In this document: in pieces, positions 27,236-36,567 of the stretch
Numbering within the stretch: position 1 is the stretch's first letter
Layout: every line of letters starts with the position of its first letter
NCBI RefSeq assembly: GCF_030348945.1
Contig: NZ_JAUCEN010000002.1
Span: 2,914,001 to 2,978,000 of the forward strand
DNA from: Peribacillus sp. ACCC06369
GTDB lineage: Bacteria; Bacillota; Bacilli; Bacillales; DSM-1321
Reading direction: 5' to 3'
DNA length: 64,000 nt
The notes under the pieces: generated by a model
What the model was told of the DNA's origin: nothing
The model's input: the letters and a program-made list of their open reading frames with translations, nothing else
Database searches by the model: none
Translations under genes and position numbers: made by a program

Positions 27236-28951
27236 TCATTTTTGGAATTGTAATTGATGCAGATTGGCAAAAATGCCCCCCTGCTTAAGTAAATCATCGT
27301 GACCGCCCTCTTCAGCAATCCCTTCTTCCGTAACTACAACGATTTTGTCAGCGTTTCGGATAGTTGCCAATCGGTGCGCGATGATTAACGTTGTTCTGTT
27401 TTCAGCTAGTTCAGTAAGGGCCTGCTGAATTATTCTTTCCGTTTCAGTATCAAGTGCAGAGGTTGCCTCATCGAGAATTAATATTGGCGGATTTTTCAAA
27501 AACATCCTTGCTATTGCAATTCGTTGTTTCTGTCCTCCCGATAATTTCAAACCACGTTCTCCTATTTGTGTCTCATAACCTTCTGGTAGTCCTTCAATGA
27601 AAGTCTCTAAATGGGCTTTCCTTGCGGCTTCCAGAATTTGTTCATCCGTTGCATCAAGCATTCCGTACGCAATGTTCTCTTTTACAGTTCCTGTAAAAAG
27701 AAACACATCTTGCTGGACAATGCCAATTTGTGACCTCAATGACTTTTTCGTCATCTCTCGAATATCGATCCCATCAATTGAAATTGAACCGGCATTAACA
27801 TCATAAAATCGTGGGATCAATGAACATATGGTCGTTTTCCCTGCTCCTGATGGCCCGACAAAAGCGATGGTTTCACCTGCTTTAATAGTAAGATCAATAC
27901 CTTTTAACACGGATTTTTTGTCTTCATAATTAAAAGAAACGTCCTTAAAGGAAATATCCCCTAATAGGGTAGATACCGCGATTGCATCCTTTTTATCCTC
28001 GACATCAGGCGCTACATCCAGAAGTTCCGTAAAACGCTTAAAGCCGGCCATCCCTTTTGGATAGAGTTCCATCAACGCACTGATTTTGTCGATAGGCTTA
28101 AATAGTACGTTAACATACAAGACGAATGCAACCAGTTCACCATATGAGAGCTGCCCATGAAAAGTTAGCCAGGCTCCCATCACCAACACGGCAAGGGTCA
28201 TAAACCTCGTCATCATGTAAATGCCTGATAAGCTAAAGGACATTACTTTATATCCTAGAAGTTTAGCTTTACGGAATCTGCGATTATTAGTAGAAAATCG
28301 TTTCATTTCATATGTTTCATTCGTAAAGGATTGTACAACTCTCACACCAGAGACGCTATCTTCCACACGGGCATTTACATCCGCAACTTCTGTATACATT
28401 TCCTTCCAGGCTTTATTCATCTTTAAATTACTTATGACAATTAATAAAACGAGGAATGGTAAAATACAAACCGATATGAGTGCCAGTTTCACATTGATTG
28501 TCAACATAATCCAAAATGCGCCTATAAAAGTCATGAATGCAATGAATAAATCTTCGGGACCATGGTGAGCAAGTTCACCAATATCGAACAGATCATTGGT
28601 TATGCGGCTCATGATATGACCGGTTTTCGTGTTATCAAAAAAACGAAAAGATTGTTTTTGCACATGTTCAAATAATTCCTCACGCATATCAGTCTCAATA
28701 TTTATACCCAATTTGTGACCCCAATACCCTACGATGAACTGTAAGAAGGTACTAATGATATAAAGAAGGAACAAACCGGCACTTACCGTAACAATTGCCG
28801 ACCAATCGTCCCCAGGCAGCAGTGTATCTATAAACCACTGAACGGCTAGCGGAAATGCGAGTTCAAGTACAGCAACGACCACTGCACTGAAGAAGTCAAT
28901 AATGAATAACCGCTTATGCGGCAGGTAATATGAAGCAAAACGTCGAATCAT
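27236..28951 (-). CDS. ABC multidrug/lipid exporter, fused permease and ATPase
   Basis: 571 residues: six transmembrane helices in the first about 310 residues, then a nucleotide-binding domain with Walker A GPSGAGKTT, Q-loop QQDVFLF, signature LSGGQKQRIAIARM, Walker B ILILDEATSALD and the H-loop AHRLATI. It is a half-transporter expected to work as a homodimer, exporting lipids or drugs. I start at ATG 28951 with AAGGAG eight bases upstream; the TTG one codon earlier is an alternative. It is transcribed alone and diverges from an MFS gene. Confidence 0.93.
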   Translation of the reverse strand: MIRRFASYYLPHKRLFIIDFFSAVVVAVLELAFPLAVQWFIDTLLPGDDWSAIVTVSAGLFLLYIISTFLQFIVGYWGHKLGINIETDMREELFEHVQKQSFRFFDNTKTGHIMSRITNDLFDIGELAHHGPEDLFIAFMTFIGAFWIMLTINVKLALISVCILPFLVLLIVISNLKMNKAWKEMYTEVADVNARVEDSVSGVRVVQSFTNETYEMKRFSTNNRRFRKAKLLGYKVMSFSLSGIYMMTRFMTLAVLVMGAWLTFHGQLSYGELVAFVLYVNVLFKPIDKISALMELYPKGMAGFKRFTELLDVAPDVEDKKDAIAVSTLLGDISFKDVSFNYEDKKSVLKGIDLTIKAGETIAFVGPSGAGKTTICSLIPRFYDVNAGSISIDGIDIREMTKKSLRSQIGIVQQDVFLFTGTVKENIAYGMLDATDEQILEAARKAHLETFIEGLPEGYETQIGERGLKLSGGQKQRIAIARMFLKNPPILILDEATSALDTETERIIQQALTELAENRTTLIIAHRLATIRNADKIVVVTEEGIAEEGGHDDLLKQGGIFANLHQLQFQK

Positions 28952-29172
28952 CAAATTTTTCTCCTTTTATACATATATTAAGGAGTATAATTCCATATTC
29001 AATAATCAGCAAGCATTTCAGAACCGTCATGTTCATATTATGGTAAAATCATCTATATAAACCAGCCCAACCCGGCTCAAGCATTCTATTAAATGAAGGA
29101 GTGAATCCAGTGTAAATAAAAAAATCCATTCTAAATATCAATGGACTTTATTCTCGCAAAAGGATGGTATTC

Positions 29173-30411
29173 ATGAAAAACACATCTTTTCGGTCCCTGT
29201 GGATAGGTCAGGCGTTTGCAAATCTAGGGGATATATTTTATGTAGTCGGGTTGATTTCACTATTATATACCTTAACGGGATCGGCTTTTTATTTGAGTTT
29301 GCTCCCTTTCACTACAACGATTTTTCGATTTATCAGCAGTCTGCTTGCCCCCGTTGTCATCGACAGGTTTCCGTTAAAAAGAATCCTTGTACAATCTCAA
29401 TGGTGGAAAACTATCTTAATCGTTGTCCTAGGAATCTATATAACAATTACCAATCATGGTATTGCTGTTCCGGTTATATTCTTCATTGCCTTGATTTCAT
29501 TATTGGATGGAGTCGCTGCCCCGGTTAGCGCAGCTTTGGTTCCACAATTAGTTCCAATGGAAGAACGGATGAAAGCGAATGGTTTCTTGAATGTGGTCAC
29601 CCAGATCATCTTTGTAGCAGGATGGCCACTCGGTTCCGTTTTATTAATAAGTACCAACAGCAGTATCATTATTTGGCTAACGGTCATACTATTTGCAGGT
29701 TCAACGTTCTATACAGTAAAAATTGAAGTCTCAGGACAAACAACGGACACTGTTCATCCGTCAAACTGGGATTCGATTAAATCCGGATGGATTGCGATTC
29801 GCCAAATTCCAACTATCCGTACACTCATTTCCATTGATTTTATCACAACTCTAGCTTCAAGCGTGTGGGTAGCTGCCGTTATATATGTGTATGTTGAACA
29901 GAACCTGCAACTTGGTGAGGAGTGGTGGGGATACATTAACACAAGCTACTTTATCGGCATGATTTTCAGTGGATTGATCGTCATCCGTTTTGCCAAGTTA
30001 CTAGAAAAATATATAGGATTCTTCATCACTTTCGGCCTATTTCTCAGTTCACTGTTGATCCTGCTTTTTGGAACTACCAATATTCCTGCTTTGGCTTTGC
30101 TGCTGGCATGCCTGTACGGTCTTCCGGAACAAATCCGGGAAGTGATTTACACAAAGCTATTCCAAGACCATGCTTCGGAAAAGACTCTTGCGAAAATTTA
30201 TTCAGTTTGGGGAGCGGTCATCAATCTTACATTTGCCAGTTCTGTCTTACTGCTGGGTTATATAACGGAAACATACAGTGTCAAAACAACGTTCCAATTT
30301 TCTTCCATCCTGATATTCCTTGCCTTTCTTTATGCAATTTTTAAAAGGAAGGACTTACATGGGAAGGAGTTGCACTCAATCACTGTCAAGTCATCCAATA
30401 TGCCTAGCTGA
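29173..30411 (+). CDS. Major facilitator superfamily transporter
   Basis: 412 residues with 10-12 hydrophobic helices. The opening FRSLWIGQAFANLGDIFYVVG is typical of the MFS drug-efflux group related to B. subtilis YfmI/YkuC-type proteins, and a conserved cytoplasmic loop DRFPLKRILVQSQ follows helix 2. I use ATG 29173 because AAAGGATGG lies five bases before it; ATG 29164 overlaps that site. The substrate is unknown. It is followed by a clear terminator. Confidence 0.85.
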   Translation: MKNTSFRSLWIGQAFANLGDIFYVVGLISLLYTLTGSAFYLSLLPFTTTIFRFISSLLAPVVIDRFPLKRILVQSQWWKTILIVVLGIYITITNHGIAVPVIFFIALISLLDGVAAPVSAALVPQLVPMEERMKANGFLNVVTQIIFVAGWPLGSVLLISTNSSIIIWLTVILFAGSTFYTVKIEVSGQTTDTVHPSNWDSIKSGWIAIRQIPTIRTLISIDFITTLASSVWVAAVIYVYVEQNLQLGEEWWGYINTSYFIGMIFSGLIVIRFAKLLEKYIGFFITFGLFLSSLLILLFGTTNIPALALLLACLYGLPEQIREVIYTKLFQDHASEKTLAKIYSVWGAVINLTFASSVLLLGYITETYSVKTTFQFSSILIFLAFLYAIFKRKDLHGKELHSITVKSSNMPS

Positions 30412-30435
30412 TCTTGCATTCCTTTCGATTCACCG

Positions 30436-30479
30436 TTAAAGAAAAGGAGCCTTTGTTTTCCATGGCTCCTTTCTTTTTA
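30436..30479 (+). terminator. Intrinsic terminator of the MFS gene
   Basis: AAAGAAAAGGAGCC pairs with GGCTCCTTTCTTT around an about 12-base loop, then runs into Ts, 25 bp after the stop. Confidence 0.88.
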
Positions 30480-30618
30480 TTGGTTTCAAGGCCAGTCGAA
30501 CACGATTGGCGCTCATAAATCTTGCTTGGTGTGATTGGCTTGGCCCTGAAAAAAGTCACACAACCAAACAAGCAAAAATATCCTCAACTTCTCTTATCTC
30601 CGCATGCACCCAATAATT

Positions 30619-31881
30619 CTATTTGATAATCAAGATATTCTGTTCGATAAACGCCCAATTCTGTGGGAATTCCAAACCTATCTGCCAATAAGTTGCACCT
30701 ATCAGTTCATATGCATCAATCACTTCATATTTTGTACTTATCGAACGAATATCTTCAAACCACACAACATGATTCGAATTCTCTCTTCGATAAGTAAAGG
30801 TAGGTGAAGCCGCTGAAGTGTCAAAAGTGATTTCCGCCGCAGTTGCAATGGCAAGATTTTGGGCATTTTGAGCTGATAAAGCCTTTGTCTCATGGCTTGG
30901 GACTATCCAATCGTATCCATACATAGGAAATGCCGACTGCAATTTATATTCAGGTATTTTCGACAATGCATAACGGAGAACCTCGCCCATCCACCAAAGT
31001 GGGGAAATTGGTTCAGGTGGGCCAGTCGGATACCCATAATCAATGGTCATCACGGCAACAAGGTCGGCTGCCTCTCCAATCCCCCGATAATCATGACCGC
31101 CTACAATTCGATTATCAGGATTATCCGCTGTTTTTGCATGTACGTTCACATGCAGAATCAGTTCGTTCAACTCTTCCTTTAATTCTTTTAAAAAAAGCAC
31201 ATAATCAGAACGTCTGGCAGGCGGGATGAATTCGATGTCCATACTGACACCCCCATAGCCTTTCTCCCTAACGAAATTCAGCATACTATTGATTAAATTC
31301 GCTCTGTATACTGGACTATTAAGGACACCACCCGCCAAGTCAGCATCAAAATCACCGTCTTTAAAGTTCCGGATCATCAATAGCGGCGTCACCCCGGTCT
31401 GCTCGCATTTCGCGATAAGGGGGAGATCATCACCATCAGCGAATGCATAGCCTTCATTGGTAAAGGTATAAGCTACAATGGCTAAATAGGATAATTTATC
31501 ACCATTCTCCTCAAGTGTTTCAAATACTACTCCGCCTGAATCCGGGAAGGCAAACCCCAGCGTAATCAATTGATTTTTGTAAGGAGACGGTATCAAAATT
31601 TCCGTGCCGACCTTTAGCGAGTTCGCCACAAGTCCTGGATTTGCCTTCGTGATTGCCGCTGCACTCGTTCCAAAACGAATGCCGATTCCAGAGAGGGTAT
31701 CCCGACTTTTAATTAGATACCTCCGATTCACCACATTTTCATCAGGTATATACAGTGCCAGGCCAGGAACCAAAGCTGTTGATTCCAATCCGTTGACTTC
31801 AATAATCCTCGATGGGTCAACTTTATTTTTCGTAGCAATTTGCCAAAGACTGTCTCCCTTTTTTACAATAATGATCGTCAT
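30619..31881 (-). CDS. sleL: Spore-cortex N-acetylglucosaminidase with two LysM domains (SleL/YaaH-like)
   Basis: 420 residues: two N-terminal LysM repeats (about 2-46, VKKGDSLWQIATKNKVD; about 52-96, IKSRDTLSGIGIRFGTS) and a GH18 catalytic domain. The active-site strand reads YGGVSMDIEF, with the acidic pair and catalytic Glu at its end. SleL/YaaH degrades cortex fragments in germinating spores, acting on muramic-delta-lactam peptidoglycan. GGAGGGTTTTGA precedes the ATG. It is a strong marker that the host sporulates. Length and domain order are normal for the family. Confidence 0.9.
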   Translation of the reverse strand: MTIIIVKKGDSLWQIATKNKVDPSRIIEVNGLESTALVPGLALYIPDENVVNRRYLIKSRDTLSGIGIRFGTSAAAITKANPGLVANSLKVGTEILIPSPYKNQLITLGFAFPDSGGVVFETLEENGDKLSYLAIVAYTFTNEGYAFADGDDLPLIAKCEQTGVTPLLMIRNFKDGDFDADLAGGVLNSPVYRANLINSMLNFVREKGYGGVSMDIEFIPPARRSDYVLFLKELKEELNELILHVNVHAKTADNPDNRIVGGHDYRGIGEAADLVAVMTIDYGYPTGPPEPISPLWWMGEVLRYALSKIPEYKLQSAFPMYGYDWIVPSHETKALSAQNAQNLAIATAAEITFDTSAASPTFTYRRENSNHVVWFEDIRSISTKYEVIDAYELIGATYWQIGLEFPQNWAFIEQNILIIK

Positions 31882-32016
31882 TCAAAACCCTCCAAACCCC
31901 CTCCAAAAAGTTTATGTTATCCAGGTAATTAGATAGAACGAATTATCATATTTCCTAATGATGATATCTTGGATTTTTAGTCTTCAGATGCAATATTTAT
32001 AAACGGGGAGGTTTAA

Positions 32017-32136
32017 GTGAATTGGAATAAAGGATTACTAAAAAAGAGGCTGTCCAAAAAGGAAACCCCCCACGCTATAGGACATCAATCGATTTCTGTT
32101 TCAGCCATTCTTCCATACATCAAAGCAAATTCTTAA
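32017..32136 (+). CDS. Candidate 39-residue small protein (uncertain)
   Basis: GTG at 32017 is preceded by GGGGAGG at five bases spacing and opens 39 codons (MNWNKGLLKKRLSKKETPHA, then IGHQSISVSAILPYIKANS), ending 17 bp inside the convergent yueD 3' end. The N-terminal half is basic and amphipathic. A segment of the DNA (AAAAAGAGGCTGTCCAAAAA) resembles the ends of some Bacillus insertion sequences, so this may be a mobile-element scar rather than a gene. Confidence 0.25.
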   Translation: MNWNKGLLKKRLSKKETPHAIGHQSISVSAILPYIKANS

Positions 32137-32869
32137 TATCGTAGAACTTCCCATTCTCCAAATCTTCCACCTCCAGAAGCTTCAATAGTTTTTCTGCTAC
32201 AAATTCAGGGCTCCTTAACATGCCCTTCTCTTTATAATCATGAAATTTGTCTCGATCGGAAAAGTCCCGTTCGTCTGCTGACCGGATTGTCCCTTGCATC
32301 TCCGTGTCCATTACACCTGGTGAAAAAGATATAAGAGACGTAGGGAACGACACTTTACCCTGTTCCAACCCTGCAACCCGGGTGAACATTTCTAGCCCCG
32401 CCTTGGTACTGCAGTAGGCTGCCCAACCATGATAAGGATTTTTTGCTGCACCTGAAGATATGTTCACCATTACCTTCTTTCGGTTCCAGTCCTTAGTCTG
32501 TTTAACGAATTCATCCGCCAATACGATGGGTGCCATGAAATTCACCCGCATGCTGGTTTCCAAATTTACTTTACCAAGGTTTCCTACCGGCTTTATCGGT
32601 TCAATGACACCTGCATTATTAATGAAGAAAATGTCACTTGTTTCATCGACAGCAGCAAGAATCTCATTGACCAAGGAAGGTAACTTTTCAGTTTCATTCA
32701 AGTCCATCGATATAAAAGTAAGTTTCGTCCCGGATTGGTCAGCCATCTCCTCCATTTCAGGATGAGCTGTACGGGAAACTAAAATGCAATGATCACTTGT
32801 CCGCAAACATCCCTTGGCAATCGCTGCACCTAAACCTTTTGAAGCACCTGTGATTATAAAAGTTTTCAC
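32120..32869 (-). CDS. yueD: Short-chain dehydrogenase, YueD-like benzil/diketone reductase
   Basis: 249 residues of the SDR family: cofactor loop TGASKGLG at 7-14, NNAG in the central strand, catalytic Ser in NISSGAAKNPYHGWAAYCSTKAG with Tyr and Lys (YCSTK), and SFSPGVMDTEMQ. The NPY-GW-AYCS-KAGL-MFTR and SPGVMDTEMQ strings agree with B. subtilis YueD, an NADPH-dependent (S)-benzil reductase of the sepiapterin-reductase group. Translation starts at GTG with GGGGGGAATGCC upstream. Confidence 0.85.
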   Translation of the reverse strand: MKTFIITGASKGLGAAIAKGCLRTSDHCILVSRTAHPEMEEMADQSGTKLTFISMDLNETEKLPSLVNEILAAVDETSDIFFINNAGVIEPIKPVGNLGKVNLETSMRVNFMAPIVLADEFVKQTKDWNRKKVMVNISSGAAKNPYHGWAAYCSTKAGLEMFTRVAGLEQGKVSFPTSLISFSPGVMDTEMQGTIRSADERDFSDRDKFHDYKEKGMLRSPEFVAEKLLKLLEVEDLENGKFYDIKNLL

Positions 32870-32905
32870 GGCATTCCCCCCTTTTTTGAATCATTATCTA
32901 TTGTA

Positions 32906-32947
32906 CCAAAAGAAGCCGCCCATATAGTAAAGGGCCGCTTCTTTTGG
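32906..32947. terminator. Terminator-like hairpin, left copy flanking an element remnant
   Basis: CCAAAAGAAGC pairs with GCTTCTTTTGG. The core at 32913-32940 (AAGCCGCCCATATAGTAA, then AGGGCCGCTT) is a diverged direct repeat of 33205-33231 (AAGCGGCCCTTATAGTAA, then TGGCTGCTT). It is most simply the terminator of cls, duplicated when an element inserted. Confidence 0.6.
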
Positions 32948-33204
32948 TCGACAAAACGAGGTTTGGAATGGTCTCATTCCCTTTCACGATTTAATCGAGG
33001 GAATGAATACCACGCCTTAAAATAAGATTGGTTATACTTCAAGATTTTATGAGACACTCCTGCCGAAAAACTTGCTAGCCGAGACACCAGAGGAGACTTT
33101 GGCAGACAGTCAGCTGACAGGGAACGGATTTCTAAAACAGCTGGAATGTTTTTTAAATAAAAAATGCAGGCAAACCCGCTTTTCTCGAGTTTGTCTACAG
33201 TCTG
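32941..33204. mobile_element. Decayed, internally deleted relative of the IS1182-type element (about 264 bp)
   Basis: The left end (GTCGACAAAACGAGGTTTGG, then a hairpin AATGGTCTCATT) corresponds to the left end of the intact element at 56349 (TGTAGACAAAAGGGGTTCGG, then AATTAAAAAATT). The right end CTCGAGTTTGTCTACAGTCTG differs by only a few bases from the right end at 58092 and shares its 15-base terminal repeat. The interior (CTCCTGCCGAAAAACTTGC and onward) looks like an eroded version of the GC-rich block at 57905-58035. No transposase remains. Diverged hairpin copies flank it. Confidence 0.6.
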
Positions 33205-33231
33205 AAGCGGCCCTTATAGTAATGGCTGCTT
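33205..33231 (-). terminator. Terminator-like hairpin, right copy, after cls
   Basis: AAGC-GGCC and GGC-GCTT arms around CTTATAGTAAT, 10 bp from the cls stop. It is a diverged direct repeat of the left hairpin at 32913-32940; the two are separated exactly by the element remnant. Confidence 0.6.
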
Positions 33232-33241
33232 ATTTATTAAG

Positions 33242-34702
33242 CTATAAAATCGGTGATACCAGCCTAGCAATGGACTCTTTAAAGCGGATCCATTTTGATC
33301 GCTTTTCGAACTCTTCAATTGTAAGGTGCCTGCAGACTTCGACATCCTTATAAAAAATCCTTGTCAGTGTTTCGGCTATTCCTTCATCATATATGAAGGC
33401 ATTGACTTCAAAATTCAATTTAAAACTTCGGACATCAATGTTAGCAGTCCCCACCGAAGAGACCTCTTCGTCCACCACGATCATCTTAGCATGTATAAAG
33501 CCGTTATCATAGATGTATATCTTAGCTCCTGCTCTTAATAACTGCCCTGCATTGAACGTTGTTGCCCAATAAACGAAAAGGTGATCAGGTTTATTCGGAA
33601 TCATGATCTTTACATCTAATCCCGATAAGCTGGCAATTTTGAGTGCATCCAATAAACTTGCATCAGGTATGAAGTAAGGTGTTTGAATGAGAATCGATTT
33701 CTTTGCTGAAGAAATTAATTTAATATAGCCATTTTTAATTTGTTCCCATTCAGAATCCGGTCCACTTGTCACAATTTGCAAATCTATATTGCCTTGAGGC
33801 TTTAAAGTTGTAGGGAAATAATGAGGCTGATAAGTTATATCATGGTGCTTTGAAGCCTGATTCCAGTCCAGGATAAAACGTGTTTGAATGGCTTTGACAG
33901 CCGAACCCTTTATTCGAAGGTGTGTATCACGCCAATAACCGAATTTTGGATTAAGCCCTAAATATTCATCCCCAACATTAAAGCCTCCAACATACCCTAC
34001 CTTTCCATCTATAATGACTAACTTTCGATGGTTACGGAAATTCAACCGTAAATTAATAAATTTTAACTTGGATGGAAAAAATGCCTCCACTCGTCCTCCT
34101 GCCTGCCTAAATTCCCTGAAGAAACTTTTAGTCATTCCTCTTGAACCCAGCTCGTCATAAAGAAGGCGAACTTTGACACCTTCATTAGCCTTTCTAGTCA
34201 AAGCTTCAATGAATCGCTTACCTAGGCCGTCCCTTTGGATGATGTAATATTGTATATGAATATGGTTTTCGGCCTCTTCAATATCTTTAAAAAGCTGGTC
34301 AAACTTCCTTTTTCCTTCCGTAAAAATATCGACTTGATTATCTTCCGTAAGAACGGCATCATTGTTTCGGAGGTGCATATAAATCAAATCACGATAATTA
34401 CTCGAAGAAGCATTTCGAAAGGGAAAATGATCCATAGAAAGATCTTCCATCTGTTTATCAAGGATTTCTTCAATTCCAATCTTCTTCTTGTCCTCCCATT
34501 GGAATAAGTGGGCGTGCCTTAAACTCGTTCCAAATAGGAGGTATAAAATAAAACCGGCTACAGGCAGAAAAAATAACACCAATAACCAAGCCCAGGTCGT
34601 GCTCGCTTCCCTTCTTTCAAAAAATATGACAATCGTGGCAAATAATATATTAAGAATGATAACGAGGCCGAGCAAAACCGATGTAACATGCGTAAATTCC
34701 AT
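33242..34702 (-). CDS. cls: Cardiolipin synthase
   Basis: 486 residues: two N-terminal membrane helices (about 5-30 and 38-58) and two phospholipase-D domains. HKD motifs are NHRKLVIIDGKVGYVGG and HAKMIVVDEEVSSVGTANID, each with His-Lys-Asp spacing. It condenses two phosphatidylglycerol molecules to cardiolipin plus glycerol at the membrane. GAGGGTATGCT precedes the ATG. Length is normal for Bacillus ClsA-type enzymes. It is monocistronic. Confidence 0.95.
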   Translation of the reverse strand: MEFTHVTSVLLGLVIILNILFATIVIFFERREASTTWAWLLVLFFLPVAGFILYLLFGTSLRHAHLFQWEDKKKIGIEEILDKQMEDLSMDHFPFRNASSSNYRDLIYMHLRNNDAVLTEDNQVDIFTEGKRKFDQLFKDIEEAENHIHIQYYIIQRDGLGKRFIEALTRKANEGVKVRLLYDELGSRGMTKSFFREFRQAGGRVEAFFPSKLKFINLRLNFRNHRKLVIIDGKVGYVGGFNVGDEYLGLNPKFGYWRDTHLRIKGSAVKAIQTRFILDWNQASKHHDITYQPHYFPTTLKPQGNIDLQIVTSGPDSEWEQIKNGYIKLISSAKKSILIQTPYFIPDASLLDALKIASLSGLDVKIMIPNKPDHLFVYWATTFNAGQLLRAGAKIYIYDNGFIHAKMIVVDEEVSSVGTANIDVRSFKLNFEVNAFIYDEGIAETLTRIFYKDVEVCRHLTIEEFEKRSKWIRFKESIARLVSPIL

Positions 34703-34935
34703 AGCATACCCTCACTCAATTTTTATCCCTTTAAGGATAACATGCAAATTCTCTATATCAAAGGATTTGCTTATTAGAAAAGGAAAACAGAGAATTCACA
34801 AAAATAGGCCTCTTTCTGTAGAGGCCCATTTAAAGCAATCCATCCACCCGCACACTAAATTTTCCCAGTATGTCAGGTAGTCTTATAACCATTCTCTTAA
34901 AATCCCCAACTCACATTTATAAAAAATGCGAGTTT

Positions 34936-35199
34936 TTACCGACTTTTCACTAATAAATTCACAGCTTCTTTGACTAGCTCTTCGGGATTCTTTTCTCCGG
35001 TTTCATTAGCCTCACGAACGCATTCTACGAGATTGGAACTTACAATAACCCCAATTGTCCTATCGATAGCGGATCTAGTGGCAGATAACTGCGTTACTAC
35101 ATCTCTACAATCTTTGTTTTCCTCCATCATTTTCAATATCCCACGAAGCTGACCTTCAATTCGCTTCACTCTATTTTTCATCTGCTTATCATATTCCAT
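34936..35199 (-). CDS. CsoR/FrmR-family repressor, CstR-like persulfide sensor
   Basis: 87 residues of the DUF156 family. The cysteines fall at positions 31 (NKDCRDVVTQLS) and 60 (NLVECV), with no histidine before the second cysteine. Copper-sensing CsoR needs Cys-His-Cys, so this pattern fits the persulfide sensor CstR, in which the two cysteines form a di- to tetrasulfide link. The expected partners (rhodanese, sulfide:quinone oxidoreductase, TauE) are not adjacent. AGGAGG lies about 10 bp before the ATG. It appears to stand alone. Confidence 0.82.
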   Translation of the reverse strand: MEYDKQMKNRVKRIEGQLRGILKMMEENKDCRDVVTQLSATRSAIDRTIGVIVSSNLVECVREANETGEKNPEELVKEAVNLLVKSR

Positions 35200-35365
35200 G
35201 TGAGGTCGGCCTCCTACCCTGCCTATTACTTATGAATCCTATCCAGACATCCATCACAAAACCCATTCAGTATTAAATGAAGCTTGATAAAAATCTTACA
35301 ATTTATAATACATACCACTTACGTATTTTTGTCAAGTGCCAATATCCTAGCTCCATATGTAATTT

Positions 35366-35809
35366 CTATTTTTCTACAAGAAGACTCTGTGCAACAGCCT
35401 CAGAAAACTCGATCGTCATTTGGGGAACATAGGTTTTTAACAAAGCATTTACTATAGGAGCTTTAGCTCCTTTTGCCGAGATAGCCAGGCAACCAGTCAT
35501 TTTAGTCTGTCCATTTCCGCACTGTTCTGCAAGAAAATAACCATGCCCATCAAATTTTTCATTTAATCCCTTAAGTTTAAATGTTACCTTATCGGGTTCG
35601 TTCCATTCCAATATATTCACTTCAAGTTTAATTTTCTTTTTCATTAATCCCAAATCGCTTTTAAACTCCCATATAAGTGTCCCATCATTTATCATCACAT
35701 GATTGATATATCCTGGGACAAGAGGTGCCCAACGATCTATGACACTGACAAATCCCCATACTGTTTTTATTGGAACAGGTAATATGATACTATGCACACC
35801 TTCTGACAA
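35366..35809 (-). CDS. SRPBCC/CoxG-family protein
   Basis: 147 residues. The N-terminus SIILPVPIKTVWGFVSVIDRWAPLVPGY and the later MTGCLAISAKGAKAPIVNALL are typical of the START-like CoxG family (SRPBCC superfamily), which form a hydrophobic ligand pocket. CoxG itself helps anchor carbon monoxide dehydrogenase, but Bacillus homologs occur without it and their role is unknown. Translation starts at TTG with AAGGGGGAACTGC upstream. No partner gene is evident. Confidence 0.8.
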   Translation of the reverse strand: MSEGVHSIILPVPIKTVWGFVSVIDRWAPLVPGYINHVMINDGTLIWEFKSDLGLMKKKIKLEVNILEWNEPDKVTFKLKGLNEKFDGHGYFLAEQCGNGQTKMTGCLAISAKGAKAPIVNALLKTYVPQMTIEFSEAVAQSLLVEK

Positions 35810-35981
35810 AGCAGTTCCCCCTTAAACATTTTACTTACATCTTTTTAATGTATGGCTGAACAATATTGAATAGAACGGTTAGATACGGAAACAAATTTTC
35901 ACGATATTACCTCTTGGATTTGTTTTATATACGAGTTAAAAGATTTGGATCATTAAAAACCTTCAACCATTCAAATTCAAA

Positions 35982-36016
35982 GAATCGCCCCTCTGAAATA
36001 ACGGGACGATCCTTTT
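35982..36016 (-). terminator. Intrinsic terminator of the YjgB-like gene
   Basis: ATCGTCCC and GGGGCGAT pair around an about 11-base loop, followed by TCTTTGAATTT on the minus strand, 15-50 bp after the stop. Confidence 0.7.
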
Positions 36017-36030
36017 ATGCCTTTTACTCG

Positions 36031-36567
36031 TTAATCGGACGCAAATTCTACCGTATACATATTCAATTTTGGATCAGGGTTAATCCAGGCGCTCTCAAAC
36101 ACGAAGACCACTTTATAATTTACGTAATCTGTATAAGTGACATAATACATTCCTTCTTGCTCCTCTTCACTTACAGGTTCACCAATCAATCCCTTCATCT
36201 TAGATAAATGAATCGTTTGCAATTGCGGATCAAAATCCTCAATTGCGGTAATCGTTTTTCTACCTGTTGAGCCGTCATAGAGAAATCGGACATTACGGCT
36301 CCAATAATTAGCTGCAACAGTACTTAAATCTTCCGGTGTACCCCATTCTTTTTCCACTTTCTTCAACGAATCACCTACAGAAAATGGTTTACTGTTAATG
36401 GATTGTTGGGATTCATAGGCTAATCCCATGATCTGCCTAATCAAGAGATCTGGCGTGGACTGTGATGATATTGAAGCTGAAGAAGCAAAAACAGCCTGCC
36501 CACTAAACATGAAAAATGCCAGCATTAGAAATGTAAAGCTTCGGATAAAACGATTCACTTGTTTCAA
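36031..36567 (-). CDS. Secreted YjgB-like (DUF4309) protein
   Basis: 178 residues with a Sec signal peptide (FLMLAFFMFSGQAVFA-SS, cleavage near residue 29). The mature part has QSINSKPFSVGDSLKKVEKEWG and AANYWSRNVRFLYDG, characteristic of YjgB/DUF4309, a family of secreted Bacillus proteins induced in biofilm or sporulation settings but without a known activity. Translation starts at TTG with GGGAGGATAACT upstream. It is monocistronic and followed by a terminator. Confidence 0.85.
   Translation of the reverse strand: MKQVNRFIRSFTFLMLAFFMFSGQAVFASSASISSQSTPDLLIRQIMGLAYESQQSINSKPFSVGDSLKKVEKEWGTPEDLSTVAANYWSRNVRFLYDGSTGRKTITAIEDFDPQLQTIHLSKMKGLIGEPVSEEEQEGMYYVTYTDYVNYKVVFVFESAWINPDPKLNMYTVEFASD

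Noticed and set aside
29101..29163. Strong GAAGGAGTGAATCCAGTG start upstream of the MFS gene
   Set aside because: The GTG is followed directly by TAA, so nothing is encoded.
34911..34937. Hairpin after the CstR-like gene as its terminator
   Set aside because: The stem is imperfect and the T tract is on the plus strand only, so it does not fit termination of the minus-strand gene.
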